Part shown: positions 1 through 6,327 of the stretch, piece by piece | Numbering within the stretch: the first letter of the stretch is position 1 | Layout: each line of letters opens with the position of its first letter | Origin: CAYRVX01 sp964642165 | GTDB lineage: Bacteria > Planctomycetota > Phycisphaerae > SM23-33 | Assembly (NCBI GenBank): GCA_964642165.1 | Contig: CAZXOC010000359.1 | Coordinates: 1-6,520, forward strand | DNA: 6,520 nt | Direction of reading: 5' to 3' | Translations under genes and position numbers: made by a program | Notes under the pieces: generated by a model | Database searches by the model: none | What the model was told of the DNA's origin: nothing | The model's input: the letters and a program-made list of their open reading frames with translations, nothing else

Positions 1-1
1 C

Positions 2-1114
2 CCCGGCTACTGGGGCTACGCGACGCGGTACGCGGTGTACGGCCTGGCGGCGATGGAGACGGCGCTGGGGACGGACTTCGGCGTCTCGAAGGTCCCGGGG
101 CTGGGCCAGGCGGGCTACTTCCCCCTCCACACCACCGGGCCGACGGGCTACTACTTCAACTTCGCCGACACGGGCGGGCGCAACCGGCGCGGCAACCTGC
201 CGGCGCTGTTCTGGCTGGCGAGGCGGTACCGCAAGCCGTTCCTCGCCGCGGCCGAGCGCGAGATGATGGCCGCGCGGCGCGCCTCGGTGCCGGACGTGAT
301 CTGGTACGTCCCGCCCGGCGGCGCCGCCGCGCCCGAGGCCGAGGAGGCGAAGCTCTTCCGCGGCAAGGTCGAGGTGGCCGTCTTCCGCTCGGCGTGGAAC
401 GACCCGAACGCCCTCTTCGCCGCCGTCAAGGGCGGCTACAACCAGGTCAACCACGGGCACCTCGATCTGGGCAGCTTCGAGCTCGACGCCCTGGGCGTGC
501 GGTGGGCCCGCGAGCTGGGCGCCGACCACTACAACCTGCCCGGCTACTGGGGGCGGGGGCCGACCGCCCAGCGGTGGAAGTACTACCGCCTCGGGTCGCT
601 CAGCCACAGCGTGCCCCTGCTGGACGGCCGCAACCAGGACGTCCACGCCGTCGCGAAGGTCGAGGCGTTCCGGGCCGACGGGGCCAACGGCTTCGCCGTC
701 GTCGACCTGGGCACGGCGTACAAGCACGCCGCCTCGAAGGCGAGGCGCGGGCTGAGGATGGTCCAGGGCCGCGCCGTCCTCGTGCAGGACGAGCTGGAGA
801 TCACCCGCCCCTGCGAGGCCGCCTGGGGCATGACCACGGATGCGAAGATCGCCGCCGACGGCGCGGAGGCGACCTTGACGCTCGATGGGCGAGCCCTGAC
901 GGCGCGGGTTCTCTCGCCCGCCGGGGCAGTCTTCCGCGCCGAGTCCGCCGAGCGCAAGAAGCCCGAGGCTACCAACCAGGGCATCCGCCGGCTGATGATC
1001 CGCGTGCCGGCGAAGCCGGGGCCGCTGCGCTTCGCCGTGCTGCTGTCGCCCCACTGGCCCGGCGGCAGGCAAGTCAAGTCCTCGAAGGTCGTCCCGCTGG
1101 GCGAGTGGAAGTAG
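2..1114 (+). CDS. Heparinase II/III-family polysaccharide lyase, C-terminal part (5' end outside window)
   Basis: The frame is open to the left edge (first residues PGYWGYATRYAV), so the N-terminal part, where this family has an alpha-barrel, is missing; about 370 residues are visible and the stop is TAG. Family members cleave uronic-acid-containing polysaccharides by beta-elimination, usually after export. Recognisable blocks are the PGYWGYATRY segment with the following TALGTDFG, then TTGPTGYYFNFADTG (about 137-181). NHGHLDLGSFELDALG (449-496) is the family's signature around an HxH pair, and NLPGYWG and QRWKYYR follow (533-585). In the characterised heparinase II the HxH supplies a catalytic histidine and a zinc ligand; applying that here is inference. 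A later SHS (602-610) may hold another ligand. The C-terminal third has a beta-sandwich look, as in relatives. The GTG at 35 is not the true start, because homology continues upstream of it. Substrate cannot be told. It converges on pdxA. Confidence 0.85.
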   Translation, partial: PGYWGYATRYAVYGLAAMETALGTDFGVSKVPGLGQAGYFPLHTTGPTGYYFNFADTGGRNRRGNLPALFWLARRYRKPFLAAAEREMMAARRASVPDVIWYVPPGGAAAPEAEEAKLFRGKVEVAVFRSAWNDPNALFAAVKGGYNQVNHGHLDLGSFELDALGVRWARELGADHYNLPGYWGRGPTAQRWKYYRLGSLSHSVPLLDGRNQDVHAVAKVEAFRADGANGFAVVDLGTAYKHAASKARRGLRMVQGRAVLVQDELEITRPCEAAWGMTTDAKIAADGAEATLTLDGRALTARVLSPAGAVFRAESAERKKPEATNQGIRRLMIRVPAKPGPLRFAVLLSPHWPGGRQVKSSKVVPLGEWK

Positions 1115-1115
1115 G

Positions 1116-1134
1116 GCCGCCGCTCACTGGCGGC
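1116..1134. terminator. GC hairpin between convergent genes, possible bidirectional terminator
   Basis: A perfect 6-bp inverted repeat (GCCGCC, 7-base loop, GGCGGC) starts two bases after the lyase stop and overlaps the pdxA stop codon at 1124-1126. Its location between two convergent genes only 9 bases apart is where a shared terminator is expected. There is no T-tract on either strand and the local sequence is GC-rich anyway, so intrinsic activity is unproven. Confidence 0.3.
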
Positions 1135-2152
1135 GCGGCGGCTCGGCGGCGTGCGTCTTGACGGCGAGGTCGATGGCCAGGTTGGTGGCGGCGATCATGC
1201 TGGTGGGGTCGGCCCGGCTCTTGCCGGCGATGTCGAAGGCCGTGCCGTGGTCGGGGCTGGTGCGGAGGATCGGCAGGCCGAGCGTGACGTTGACGGCCTC
1301 GCGCCAGGCCAGGAGCTTGATGGGGATGAGCCCCTGGTCGTGGTACATCGCGACGATGCAGTCGTAGCGGTTTTCGAGGGCCTTGAGGAAGAGCGTGTCG
1401 GCGGGGAAGGGCCCCTCGACGCGGATGCCCGCCTCGGAGGCCATGAGGATCGCCGGTTCGATGACGCGGGTCTCCTCGTCGCCGAAGCTGCCGTCCTCGC
1501 CGGCGTGGGGATTGAGCCCGCAGACGGCGATCCGCGGGTGCTCGATGCCGAACCACTCCCGCAGCGCCCGGTCGGCGAGGTCGATGGGGTTGAACACGCA
1601 GCCGATCGTGAACAGGTCGCGGATGTGCATCAGCGAGGTGTGGACGGTGGCCAGCGCCACCTTGAGCTGCGGCGCGACGAACATCATCGCCACGTGGCGG
1701 GCGCGGCACTTGTGCTTGAGCAGCTCGGTGTGGCCGGGGTACTTGCGATGCCCCGCGAGGTGCCAGGAGGCCTTGGAGATCGGCGCGGTGACGACGGCGT
1801 CGATCAGGCCGGCCTTGGCGGCCTCGATGGCGTCCACGCAGAACGCCATCGACGCCTGCCCGCCGATCTTGCTGGGCCCGCGGTGCATCCGCGCGGGCAT
1901 GGAGATCTCGTCGTAGTCCAGCACGACCAGCTCGTGGGCGTACTTGCGGATGTCCTCGTGGTGATCGCGGTGAAAGGGCAGGTCGGCCTCCAGCATGTCG
2001 GCGGTGTAGACGAGCTGTTCGCTCAGGCCGAAGACGACGAACTTCGCCCGCCCGCGCAGTTGGGGCTCGGCGAGCGCCTTGACGACGACCTCGGCCCCGA
2101 CGCCGCAAGGGTCGCCCATCGTGATCCCGATTGTCGGCTGGTATTCGTCCAT
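1124..2152 (-). CDS. pdxA: 4-hydroxythreonine-4-phosphate dehydrogenase (PdxA family)
   Basis: A 342-residue cytoplasmic enzyme of normal family length. PdxA oxidises 4-phosphohydroxy-L-threonine with NAD and, with PdxJ, forms pyridoxine 5'-phosphate (vitamin B6). Visible motifs are ITMGDPCGVGAE (residues 10-21, N-terminal binding loop), PGHTELL (139-145), ATVHTSL (168-174), GLNPHAGEDGSFGDEE (212-227), GPFPADTLF (247-255), AMYHDQG (268-274) and VNVTLGLPILRTSPDHGTA (287-305). His171, His215 and His271 match the three metal-binding histidines of the E. coli enzyme. ATG at 2152 is chosen because the protein then begins nine residues before ITMGDP, as in relatives, and AAGAGG lies just upstream with unusually short 2-base spacing. 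An upstream in-frame ATG at 2212 would add 20 unconserved residues. In the first motif Cys and Ala replace the usual Ala and Pro. The paralogous PdxA2 (4-phospho-D-threonate dehydrogenase) cannot be excluded, but no sugar-acid kinase partner lies nearby. It is the last gene of the minus-strand cluster. Confidence 0.95.
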   Translation of the reverse strand: MDEYQPTIGITMGDPCGVGAEVVVKALAEPQLRGRAKFVVFGLSEQLVYTADMLEADLPFHRDHHEDIRKYAHELVVLDYDEISMPARMHRGPSKIGGQASMAFCVDAIEAAKAGLIDAVVTAPISKASWHLAGHRKYPGHTELLKHKCRARHVAMMFVAPQLKVALATVHTSLMHIRDLFTIGCVFNPIDLADRALREWFGIEHPRIAVCGLNPHAGEDGSFGDEETRVIEPAILMASEAGIRVEGPFPADTLFLKALENRYDCIVAMYHDQGLIPIKLLAWREAVNVTLGLPILRTSPDHGTAFDIAGKSRADPTSMIAATNLAIDLAVKTHAAEPPRRQ

Positions 2153-2219
2153 CGCCTCTTCATGAGAACAACGCACCCCACGACCCTCCGGGGACGCGGG
2201 GCGGCTGCACATCCGTATC

Positions 2220-2555
2220 TTACCGCCATCGGGGACTTCGCGGTGGCAAAAACACCGATTCGTCCGACGCGCAGCGCGGCGGCGGGCGGCGCCGCGGGCG
2301 GACGTGCTCGCGGTAGACGCCCTGGTGGATCACGACGCACTCGCCGGGCTCGAGGGCCTCGGCGGCCCGCTGGATGGTCTGGAACGGCCCGTCCTCGCTG
2401 CCGTCGTTGTCGTCGCTCGCCTGGGGGTGCTCGCGGGCGACGTGGTAGGTCCGCGCGCACGCCCGCGGCTGTTCCCACGTCTTGAACCACGTCCCGTCCG
2501 GCAGCAGCACCGGCGGGTCCAGCTCACGCAGCGGGCAGCCCTTCGGGTCGTCCAT
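2220..2555 (-). CDS. N-terminal fragment of a right-handed parallel beta-helix protein (probably truncated gene)
   Basis: A 111-residue ORF. Residues 36-82 (TYHVAREHPQASDDNDGSED, then PFQTIQRAAEALEPGECVVI and HQGVYREHV) are the typical opening of DUF1565 or pectate-lyase-like beta-helix proteins: a Y-V strand, an xDxNDGSxxxPFxTIQxA segment, PGxxVxIxxGVYRE, then normally many more beta-helix rungs. Here the match ends near position 2300, followed by about 25 Arg/Pro-rich unconserved residues and TAA at 2220. Family members usually run to several hundred residues, and only 67 bases remain before pdxA, so the catalytic or binding part is absent rather than shifted in frame; neither other minus frame continues the fold. 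The start is well supported: AAAGGAG lies 6 bases before ATG 2555. No signal peptide precedes the domain; the first 35 residues are polar and resemble those of sugar-active relatives. It is probably a decayed remnant, or less likely a stand-alone short protein. Confidence 0.6.
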   Translation of the reverse strand: MDDPKGCPLRELDPPVLLPDGTWFKTWEQPRACARTYHVAREHPQASDDNDGSEDGPFQTIQRAAEALEPGECVVIHQGVYREHVRPRRRPPPRCASDESVFLPPRSPRWR

Positions 2556-2717
2556 GAAGTGCTCCTTTCGCGAGGGCCCGGCGAGGGGCGTCCGAAGTGA
2601 TCAAGCCGACCACGTCACCGAATGGTATGCGGGCTCGCGGTGTCGCTTCAACACCGAGCGGCGAACCGTCGGCGCACAGGCAAGCGCATGGGGAGTATGG
2701 CGGGCAAGGGCCCCGGA
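2556..2717. other. Intergenic region between ribE and the beta-helix fragment, with a small inverted repeat
   Basis: These 162 bases carry no convincing coding sequence. They hold one perfect inverted repeat (CGGTGT, 7-base loop, ACACCG, at 2638-2656) and, next to the downstream gene, the strong AAAGGAG ribosome-binding site at 2562-2568. The size and the hairpin would allow a weak end of the ribE transcript and a separate promoter for the beta-helix ORF and pdxA, but I see no convincing -35/-10 pair and no T-tract. Confidence 0.4.
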
Positions 2718-3386
2718 TCACGCGAAGCCGGCGTCGCGGAGCTTCTGGAGGGTCACCGCGCCGCGGCCGGGGCCTTCGCCGTCGGACGCCTCGCCGGTAA
2801 GCTGCCGAAGGTAGCGGCGGACGTACTTGCCGATGACGTCCGTCTCGACGTTGACCTTCGCCCGGACGGCCAGCTCGGCGAACGTGGTCTTCTGCCACGT
2901 CGTGGGGATCAGCGCGACGGCGAACGCGCCGTCCTCCACCGCCGTCAGCGTCAAGGACACGCCGGCGACGGCGACGGAGCCCTTCACCACCATCTCGTCG
3001 GTCAGCTCCCTCGGCGCGGCGAAGCCGACGGTCCACTGCTCGGGGGCGCGGTCGATCCGGCGGACCTCCGCGACGCCGTCGACGTGGCCCTGCACGAGGT
3101 GCCCGCCGATCTCGTCGCTCGGCCGCAGCGGCCGCTCCAGGTTGACCTTCGCCCCCGGACGCACGCGGGCCAGCGTGGTCCGCGTGACCGTCTCGCCGGC
3201 CACGTCGAAGTCCACCTCGCTGCCGGCGATGCGGCAGGCGGACAGGCACGCCCCGCTGACGGCGACGCTGTCGCCCAGCTTGAGTCCCGCGGCGAGTGGC
3301 CCGAGGTCGACGGTCAGGCGCAGGCCGTCGCCGACCCGCCGGGCGGCCCGCACCTCGCCCACGTGCTGGATGAGCCCGGTGAACAT
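2718..3386 (-). CDS. ribE: Riboflavin synthase, alpha subunit (lumazine-binding, two-domain)
   Basis: A 222-residue cytoplasmic enzyme that dismutates two molecules of 6,7-dimethyl-8-ribityllumazine to riboflavin and a pyrimidinedione, the last step of vitamin B2 synthesis; family members act as homotrimers. It begins with the hallmark MFTGLIQHVG and has the internal duplication expected of the family. N-terminal barrel: GDSVAVSGACLSA (residues 38-50), ETVTRTTL (65-72), VNLERPL, then DEIGGHLVQGHVDGVAEV (91-108). C-terminal barrel: VKGSVAVAGVSLTLTAV (134-150), ALIPTTWQKTTF (158-169), VNVETDVIGKYVRRYL (178-193). Ser40 and Cys47 sit where the conserved active-site Ser and Cys of the E. coli enzyme lie. 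The tail ending in TLQKLRDAGFA is a helix common in bacterial members. ATG 3386 is certain from the MFTG start and from GGAGG 5 bases upstream. It lies 59 bases after the 916-residue protein gene on the same strand. The gap is too short for an FMN riboswitch and no such element is seen. Confidence 0.96.
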   Translation of the reverse strand: MFTGLIQHVGEVRAARRVGDGLRLTVDLGPLAAGLKLGDSVAVSGACLSACRIAGSEVDFDVAGETVTRTTLARVRPGAKVNLERPLRPSDEIGGHLVQGHVDGVAEVRRIDRAPEQWTVGFAAPRELTDEMVVKGSVAVAGVSLTLTAVEDGAFAVALIPTTWQKTTFAELAVRAKVNVETDVIGKYVRRYLRQLTGEASDGEGPGRGAVTLQKLRDAGFA

Positions 3387-3407
3387 GTCGCCTCCATGCT
3401 AGGCCAT

Positions 3408-3421
3408 CGGCCTCGAGGCCG
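3408..3421. repeat. 14-base perfect palindrome upstream of ribE
   Basis: CGGCCTCGAGGCCG is fully self-complementary and lies 22 bases before the ribE start, in the short gap after the preceding gene. As RNA it would form a 5-bp hairpin with a TCGA loop; as DNA it could be a dimeric protein site. It has no following T-tract, so a terminator role is doubtful. In GC-rich DNA a palindrome of this length can arise by chance. Confidence 0.35.
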
Positions 3422-3445
3422 CCAGGGGCATCTGCCGGAGGGCAT

Positions 3446-6196
3446 TCAGCGCGCCCGGCCCGCAGCGGCGCCGCGGGCGCTGCGGATGCGCCGGAGCGCC
3501 GCCTTGGCGCGCTCGGCCGGCAGGCTCCCCGGCGCGGATTGAGCCAGGCGCCTCAACAGCGCCGCCGCCTTCGGCGTGCCGATCCGCTCCAGCACGCGGA
3601 TGGCCCGCGCCGCGCGCCGCGTCGCGGGCGTGGCCGGATACGGAAGGGCCAGGGCCTTCAGCAGCGACTCCAGGCGGCTCTTCGCTTCCGGCGAGTCGGC
3701 GGACTTGAGGGCCTCTCGCAGAGCGGGCTCCACCCGCCGGCCCAGCAGCGACAGGCTGTCGTAGGCCCGGGCGCGAGCCGCATAGCGGCCGGCGTCCAGG
3801 TCGCCGATCCATCGCCGGGCCCCCAGCGGCTCGGCGGAAACAGGCCCCACGCGCTCGGCGACCAGCGCCACGGCCTCGTCCCCGCCCGCGGCCAGGGCGC
3901 ACATGGCCCGGTAGGCCCGCGGGCCGGCTTCGCCGTCCAGTTGACCCCACAGGGCCCGCATCCGCGCGGCGTCGGGACTCGCGCCGCGTGCGGCGGGGGC
4001 ATCCAGGGGAAGTTGCCACCACCACGCCAGCAGATCCTCGGGCGACTCGAACCGTCCGGCGAAGGGCTCGTCCGTCACGACCTCCAGGATGCGCAGGGCC
4101 GTCTTCAGCGGGAAACGGCACGCGCCCAGGCGCTCGATCACGGCGACGGCGCGTTCGTCCGCGCGCAGCGCGACGACCGGCAGGGCGATCTCCATCGCCC
4201 CCGTGTCGCGCACGATCGGTCCCAGGCGCAGCAGGGCGGCGACGCCCGGGTCGGCCTTGCGGAAGGCGGGCTCGGCCAGGGCGCCCAGGGCGGCTTCCCG
4301 GATGTGATAGACGCCGTCCGTCAGGGCGGCCTTCAGGTGCGGCAGGGCCTTGGGATCGCCGAGGCGCCCCAGCGCGCCGATGGCCTCGATCCGGGCGTCT
4401 CGGTCCTTATGGTGCAGCGCCTCGATCAGCGCGGGCAGCGCGCGCCGGTCGCCGATGAGCCCCAGCGCCTTGGCCGCCTCTCGCGGCACGCCGAGCTTGT
4501 CGTCCTTCAGGGCCGCGATGAGGTCCGGCAGGGCCCCCTTGGCCTCCGGGCCGATCCGCCCCAGGGCCGCCGCGGCCTCGTACCGGACCGTGTTCCATCG
4601 ATCGTTCTTCAGGCGGTCCACCAGGTCGCCCACGGCGGGCGCCGCGACCGCCCCCAGAGAACCCAGCATCCGGCAGGTCCCTTCGCGGGTGTACCGGTGG
4701 CTGCTGTGAAGCCGGCGGATGAGCTCCGGTACGGCCTTGGGGCCCCACCACCCCAGCCTCAGCGTGCCGGCGTCGACGTGCTTGCCGGCCTTCGCCGTGA
4801 CGCGCAATTGCGACGGGCAGCGGTATCCCTTGGCCGAGGCGTGGAGGCGGTAGCACCAGCCCTCGACCAGGCCGGTCGCGCGGCAGCGGCCGCCGCCGAG
4901 GGCCTTCAGAACGGGCGCCGCCTCCGCGATGCCGTGCCCGAAGCTGCGGCCGGACAGCTCGAGCTGGCAGCCCGGCTTGGCCTCGGCCACCGGCTTGCCG
5001 TCGGGGTTGACCACGCGGAACACGGCCGAGCCGGTCGGCCTGAGCTTCACGTCGATCGCGGGCGGCGCCGGATCGAGCGTGGTGGTCTGGATGATCGCCA
5101 TCCCGGCCTGCGAGCGATCGGCCAGGCGCGTCACGACAACGACGTCGATCGCCTCGTCGCGGTCGCTGGCGAACGGCCGGCGCAGGTAGCCGTGGAAGCG
5201 CCCTTGCTCGTCCGTCGGTAGGCGGAAGTGCTTGCCGATCCCGGCAGAGAAGCGCGACTCTCCCCAGCCGGGACTCACATGGGGCTTGAGCTTGGGGCGC
5301 TGCGGCTCGCGGCCGTCCCGGGTGCTCGCGTCCCGGCGCTTCCGCGCCTCGGCGATGCGCCGGCCGTCCTGCACCGAGGCTCGCGACCAGTGCGCCATGG
5401 CCAGGACCGTCAGGTCCGCGGCGGGTCTGCCGTCGCCCCGGAGGACGCGCCCGCGGAAGGACGGCGCGCCGAGCACCACGAAGTCCACGTCAGTCCGCAC
5501 CTTGCCGCGCTGGACCGTGAGCGTCCTCTCGCCGGTTGTGGGGTAGTACCGGTCGTGCGTCCCTTCGCAGTACAGCGCCACGTCTCGCGGCAGTGTGTAC
5601 AGGCAGAACCGCCCCTTGCCGTCCGTGGTCACGGCGGCGCGGTTGCCCTTGGCGTCGGCGGTCGAGAAGTTGAGGCTCGCCCCCCCGACGGGGCGCCCTT
5701 CGGCGTCGCGGACCGTGCCCGACAGGCCCTGGGGGCGTTTGACGTACAGCTCGTCCGCCCGGACGTCCCGCTTGAAGATGCGCACCGCGGCGCCTTCGCT
5801 CCAGACGCCCGTGGGCAGCCCCTCGACGCGCAGGACGTACCCGTATTCGCTTCGCGGCACGTCATGGAACCGGTAGGCGCCGAGCCGGTCCGTGCGGGTC
5901 GTCCGCGTCCTGCCGTCGCCGCTGTGCCAGAGCGAGACCGTCGTGCCGACGGCGGGCCTGCCGCCGGGCGCCTCGAGCACGCGGCCGCTGACGCACCGGC
6001 CTGCCGGGGCCTGTTTCGTGGCGGCCGTGGGCGCCGGCGCCCCGGCCGGACTCGCCCCGACGCACGCGCACGTGGCCGCCGCCGTGGCGAAGAGCGCCAG
6101 CCGGCTTCGTCGCAGGTGGGCCGTCTCTCCCGTGGCCCCGCGGCCTGCCCGCCCCACGGCCCTCCCGCCGGCACGATTTCCGGTCCCCGCGAACAT
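3446..6196 (-). CDS. Exported multidomain protein: carboxypeptidase-regulatory-like domains, HEAT repeats and planctomycete-type C-terminal helical module
   Basis: A 916-residue protein with no visible enzyme motif. Residues 1-34 are basic; a hydrophobic stretch (LALFATAAATCACVGA, 33-48) and a Pro/Ala-rich segment follow, indicating export. The long n-region contains an Arg pair (29-30) but no clean twin-arginine motif, and the Cys residues do not fit a lipobox. Beta-sandwich units like carboxypeptidase regulatory domains lie at about 68-125, 157-212, 246-350 (with a long insert) and 388-457; each has a G-R-V or G-T-V opening and a TD..G.F or similar middle. Five HEAT or PBS-lyase-type repeats of about 31 residues span 487-640 (for example YEAAAALGRIGPEAKGALPDL). 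A Trp-rich segment ends in AWWWQL (724-729). Residues 745-905 resemble the helical module at the end of planctomycete WD40 proteins (AYRAMCALAAGGDEAV, ARRWIGDLDAGRYAARARAY, IRVLERIGTPKAAALLRRLA). Likely a periplasmic or surface binding or scaffold protein; the function is unknown. ATG 6196 has GAGGG 4 bases upstream. Confidence 0.88.
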   Translation of the reverse strand: MFAGTGNRAGGRAVGRAGRGATGETAHLRRSRLALFATAAATCACVGASPAGAPAPTAATKQAPAGRCVSGRVLEAPGGRPAVGTTVSLWHSGDGRTRTTRTDRLGAYRFHDVPRSEYGYVLRVEGLPTGVWSEGAAVRIFKRDVRADELYVKRPQGLSGTVRDAEGRPVGGASLNFSTADAKGNRAAVTTDGKGRFCLYTLPRDVALYCEGTHDRYYPTTGERTLTVQRGKVRTDVDFVVLGAPSFRGRVLRGDGRPAADLTVLAMAHWSRASVQDGRRIAEARKRRDASTRDGREPQRPKLKPHVSPGWGESRFSAGIGKHFRLPTDEQGRFHGYLRRPFASDRDEAIDVVVVTRLADRSQAGMAIIQTTTLDPAPPAIDVKLRPTGSAVFRVVNPDGKPVAEAKPGCQLELSGRSFGHGIAEAAPVLKALGGGRCRATGLVEGWCYRLHASAKGYRCPSQLRVTAKAGKHVDAGTLRLGWWGPKAVPELIRRLHSSHRYTREGTCRMLGSLGAVAAPAVGDLVDRLKNDRWNTVRYEAAAALGRIGPEAKGALPDLIAALKDDKLGVPREAAKALGLIGDRRALPALIEALHHKDRDARIEAIGALGRLGDPKALPHLKAALTDGVYHIREAALGALAEPAFRKADPGVAALLRLGPIVRDTGAMEIALPVVALRADERAVAVIERLGACRFPLKTALRILEVVTDEPFAGRFESPEDLLAWWWQLPLDAPAARGASPDAARMRALWGQLDGEAGPRAYRAMCALAAGGDEAVALVAERVGPVSAEPLGARRWIGDLDAGRYAARARAYDSLSLLGRRVEPALREALKSADSPEAKSRLESLLKALALPYPATPATRRAARAIRVLERIGTPKAAALLRRLAQSAPGSLPAERAKAALRRIRSARGAAAGRAR

Positions 6197-6265
6197 AGTA
6201 CCCTCATGCTAGACAGCCGGGACGTAAGGCACAAGCGCCGCGACGCGCCCGCACGACGACGCGAG

Positions 6266-6282
6266 GCGAGCCCTGCGCTCGC
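6266..6282. repeat. Perfect inverted repeat (6-bp stem, 5-base loop)
   Basis: GCGAGC and GCTCGC flank CCTGC. It lies 70 bases upstream of the start of the 916-residue protein, in what would be its promoter or leader. It could be an operator or an RNA hairpin; the small size leaves chance as a real alternative. Confidence 0.3.
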
Positions 6283-6327
6283 ACCGGCTCCGCTTGGCGT
6301 ACGATCAAGCGCGCAATTGCCGATTCG

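Noticed and set aside
1151..2485. 444-residue plus-strand reading frame over pdxA
   Set aside because: It lies antisense to a clearly conserved gene and has low-complexity Gly/Val/Asp-rich composition, as expected for shadows in high-GC DNA.
2638..2656. Intrinsic terminator after ribE (CGGTGT/ACACCG hairpin)
   Set aside because: Six-bp stem, no T-tract on the minus strand and 62 bases after the stop; kept only as a small inverted repeat.
3387..3445. FMN riboswitch upstream of ribE
   Set aside because: The gap is only 59 bases and lacks the conserved RFN-element segments.
3539..5221. 560-residue plus-strand reading frame opposite the large exported protein
   Set aside because: Composition is Arg/Gln/Gly-rich with no domain. 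The opposite strand encodes clear HEAT repeats and beta-sandwich domains.
6206..6234. Minus-strand promoter-like pair TTGTGC, 17-base spacer, TAGCAT, before the 916-residue gene
   Set aside because: Transcription would start about 3 bases before the ATG, so the GAGGG ribosome-binding site would not be in the RNA. The same TAGCAT before ribE has no -35 partner (TGGCGG at the right distance).
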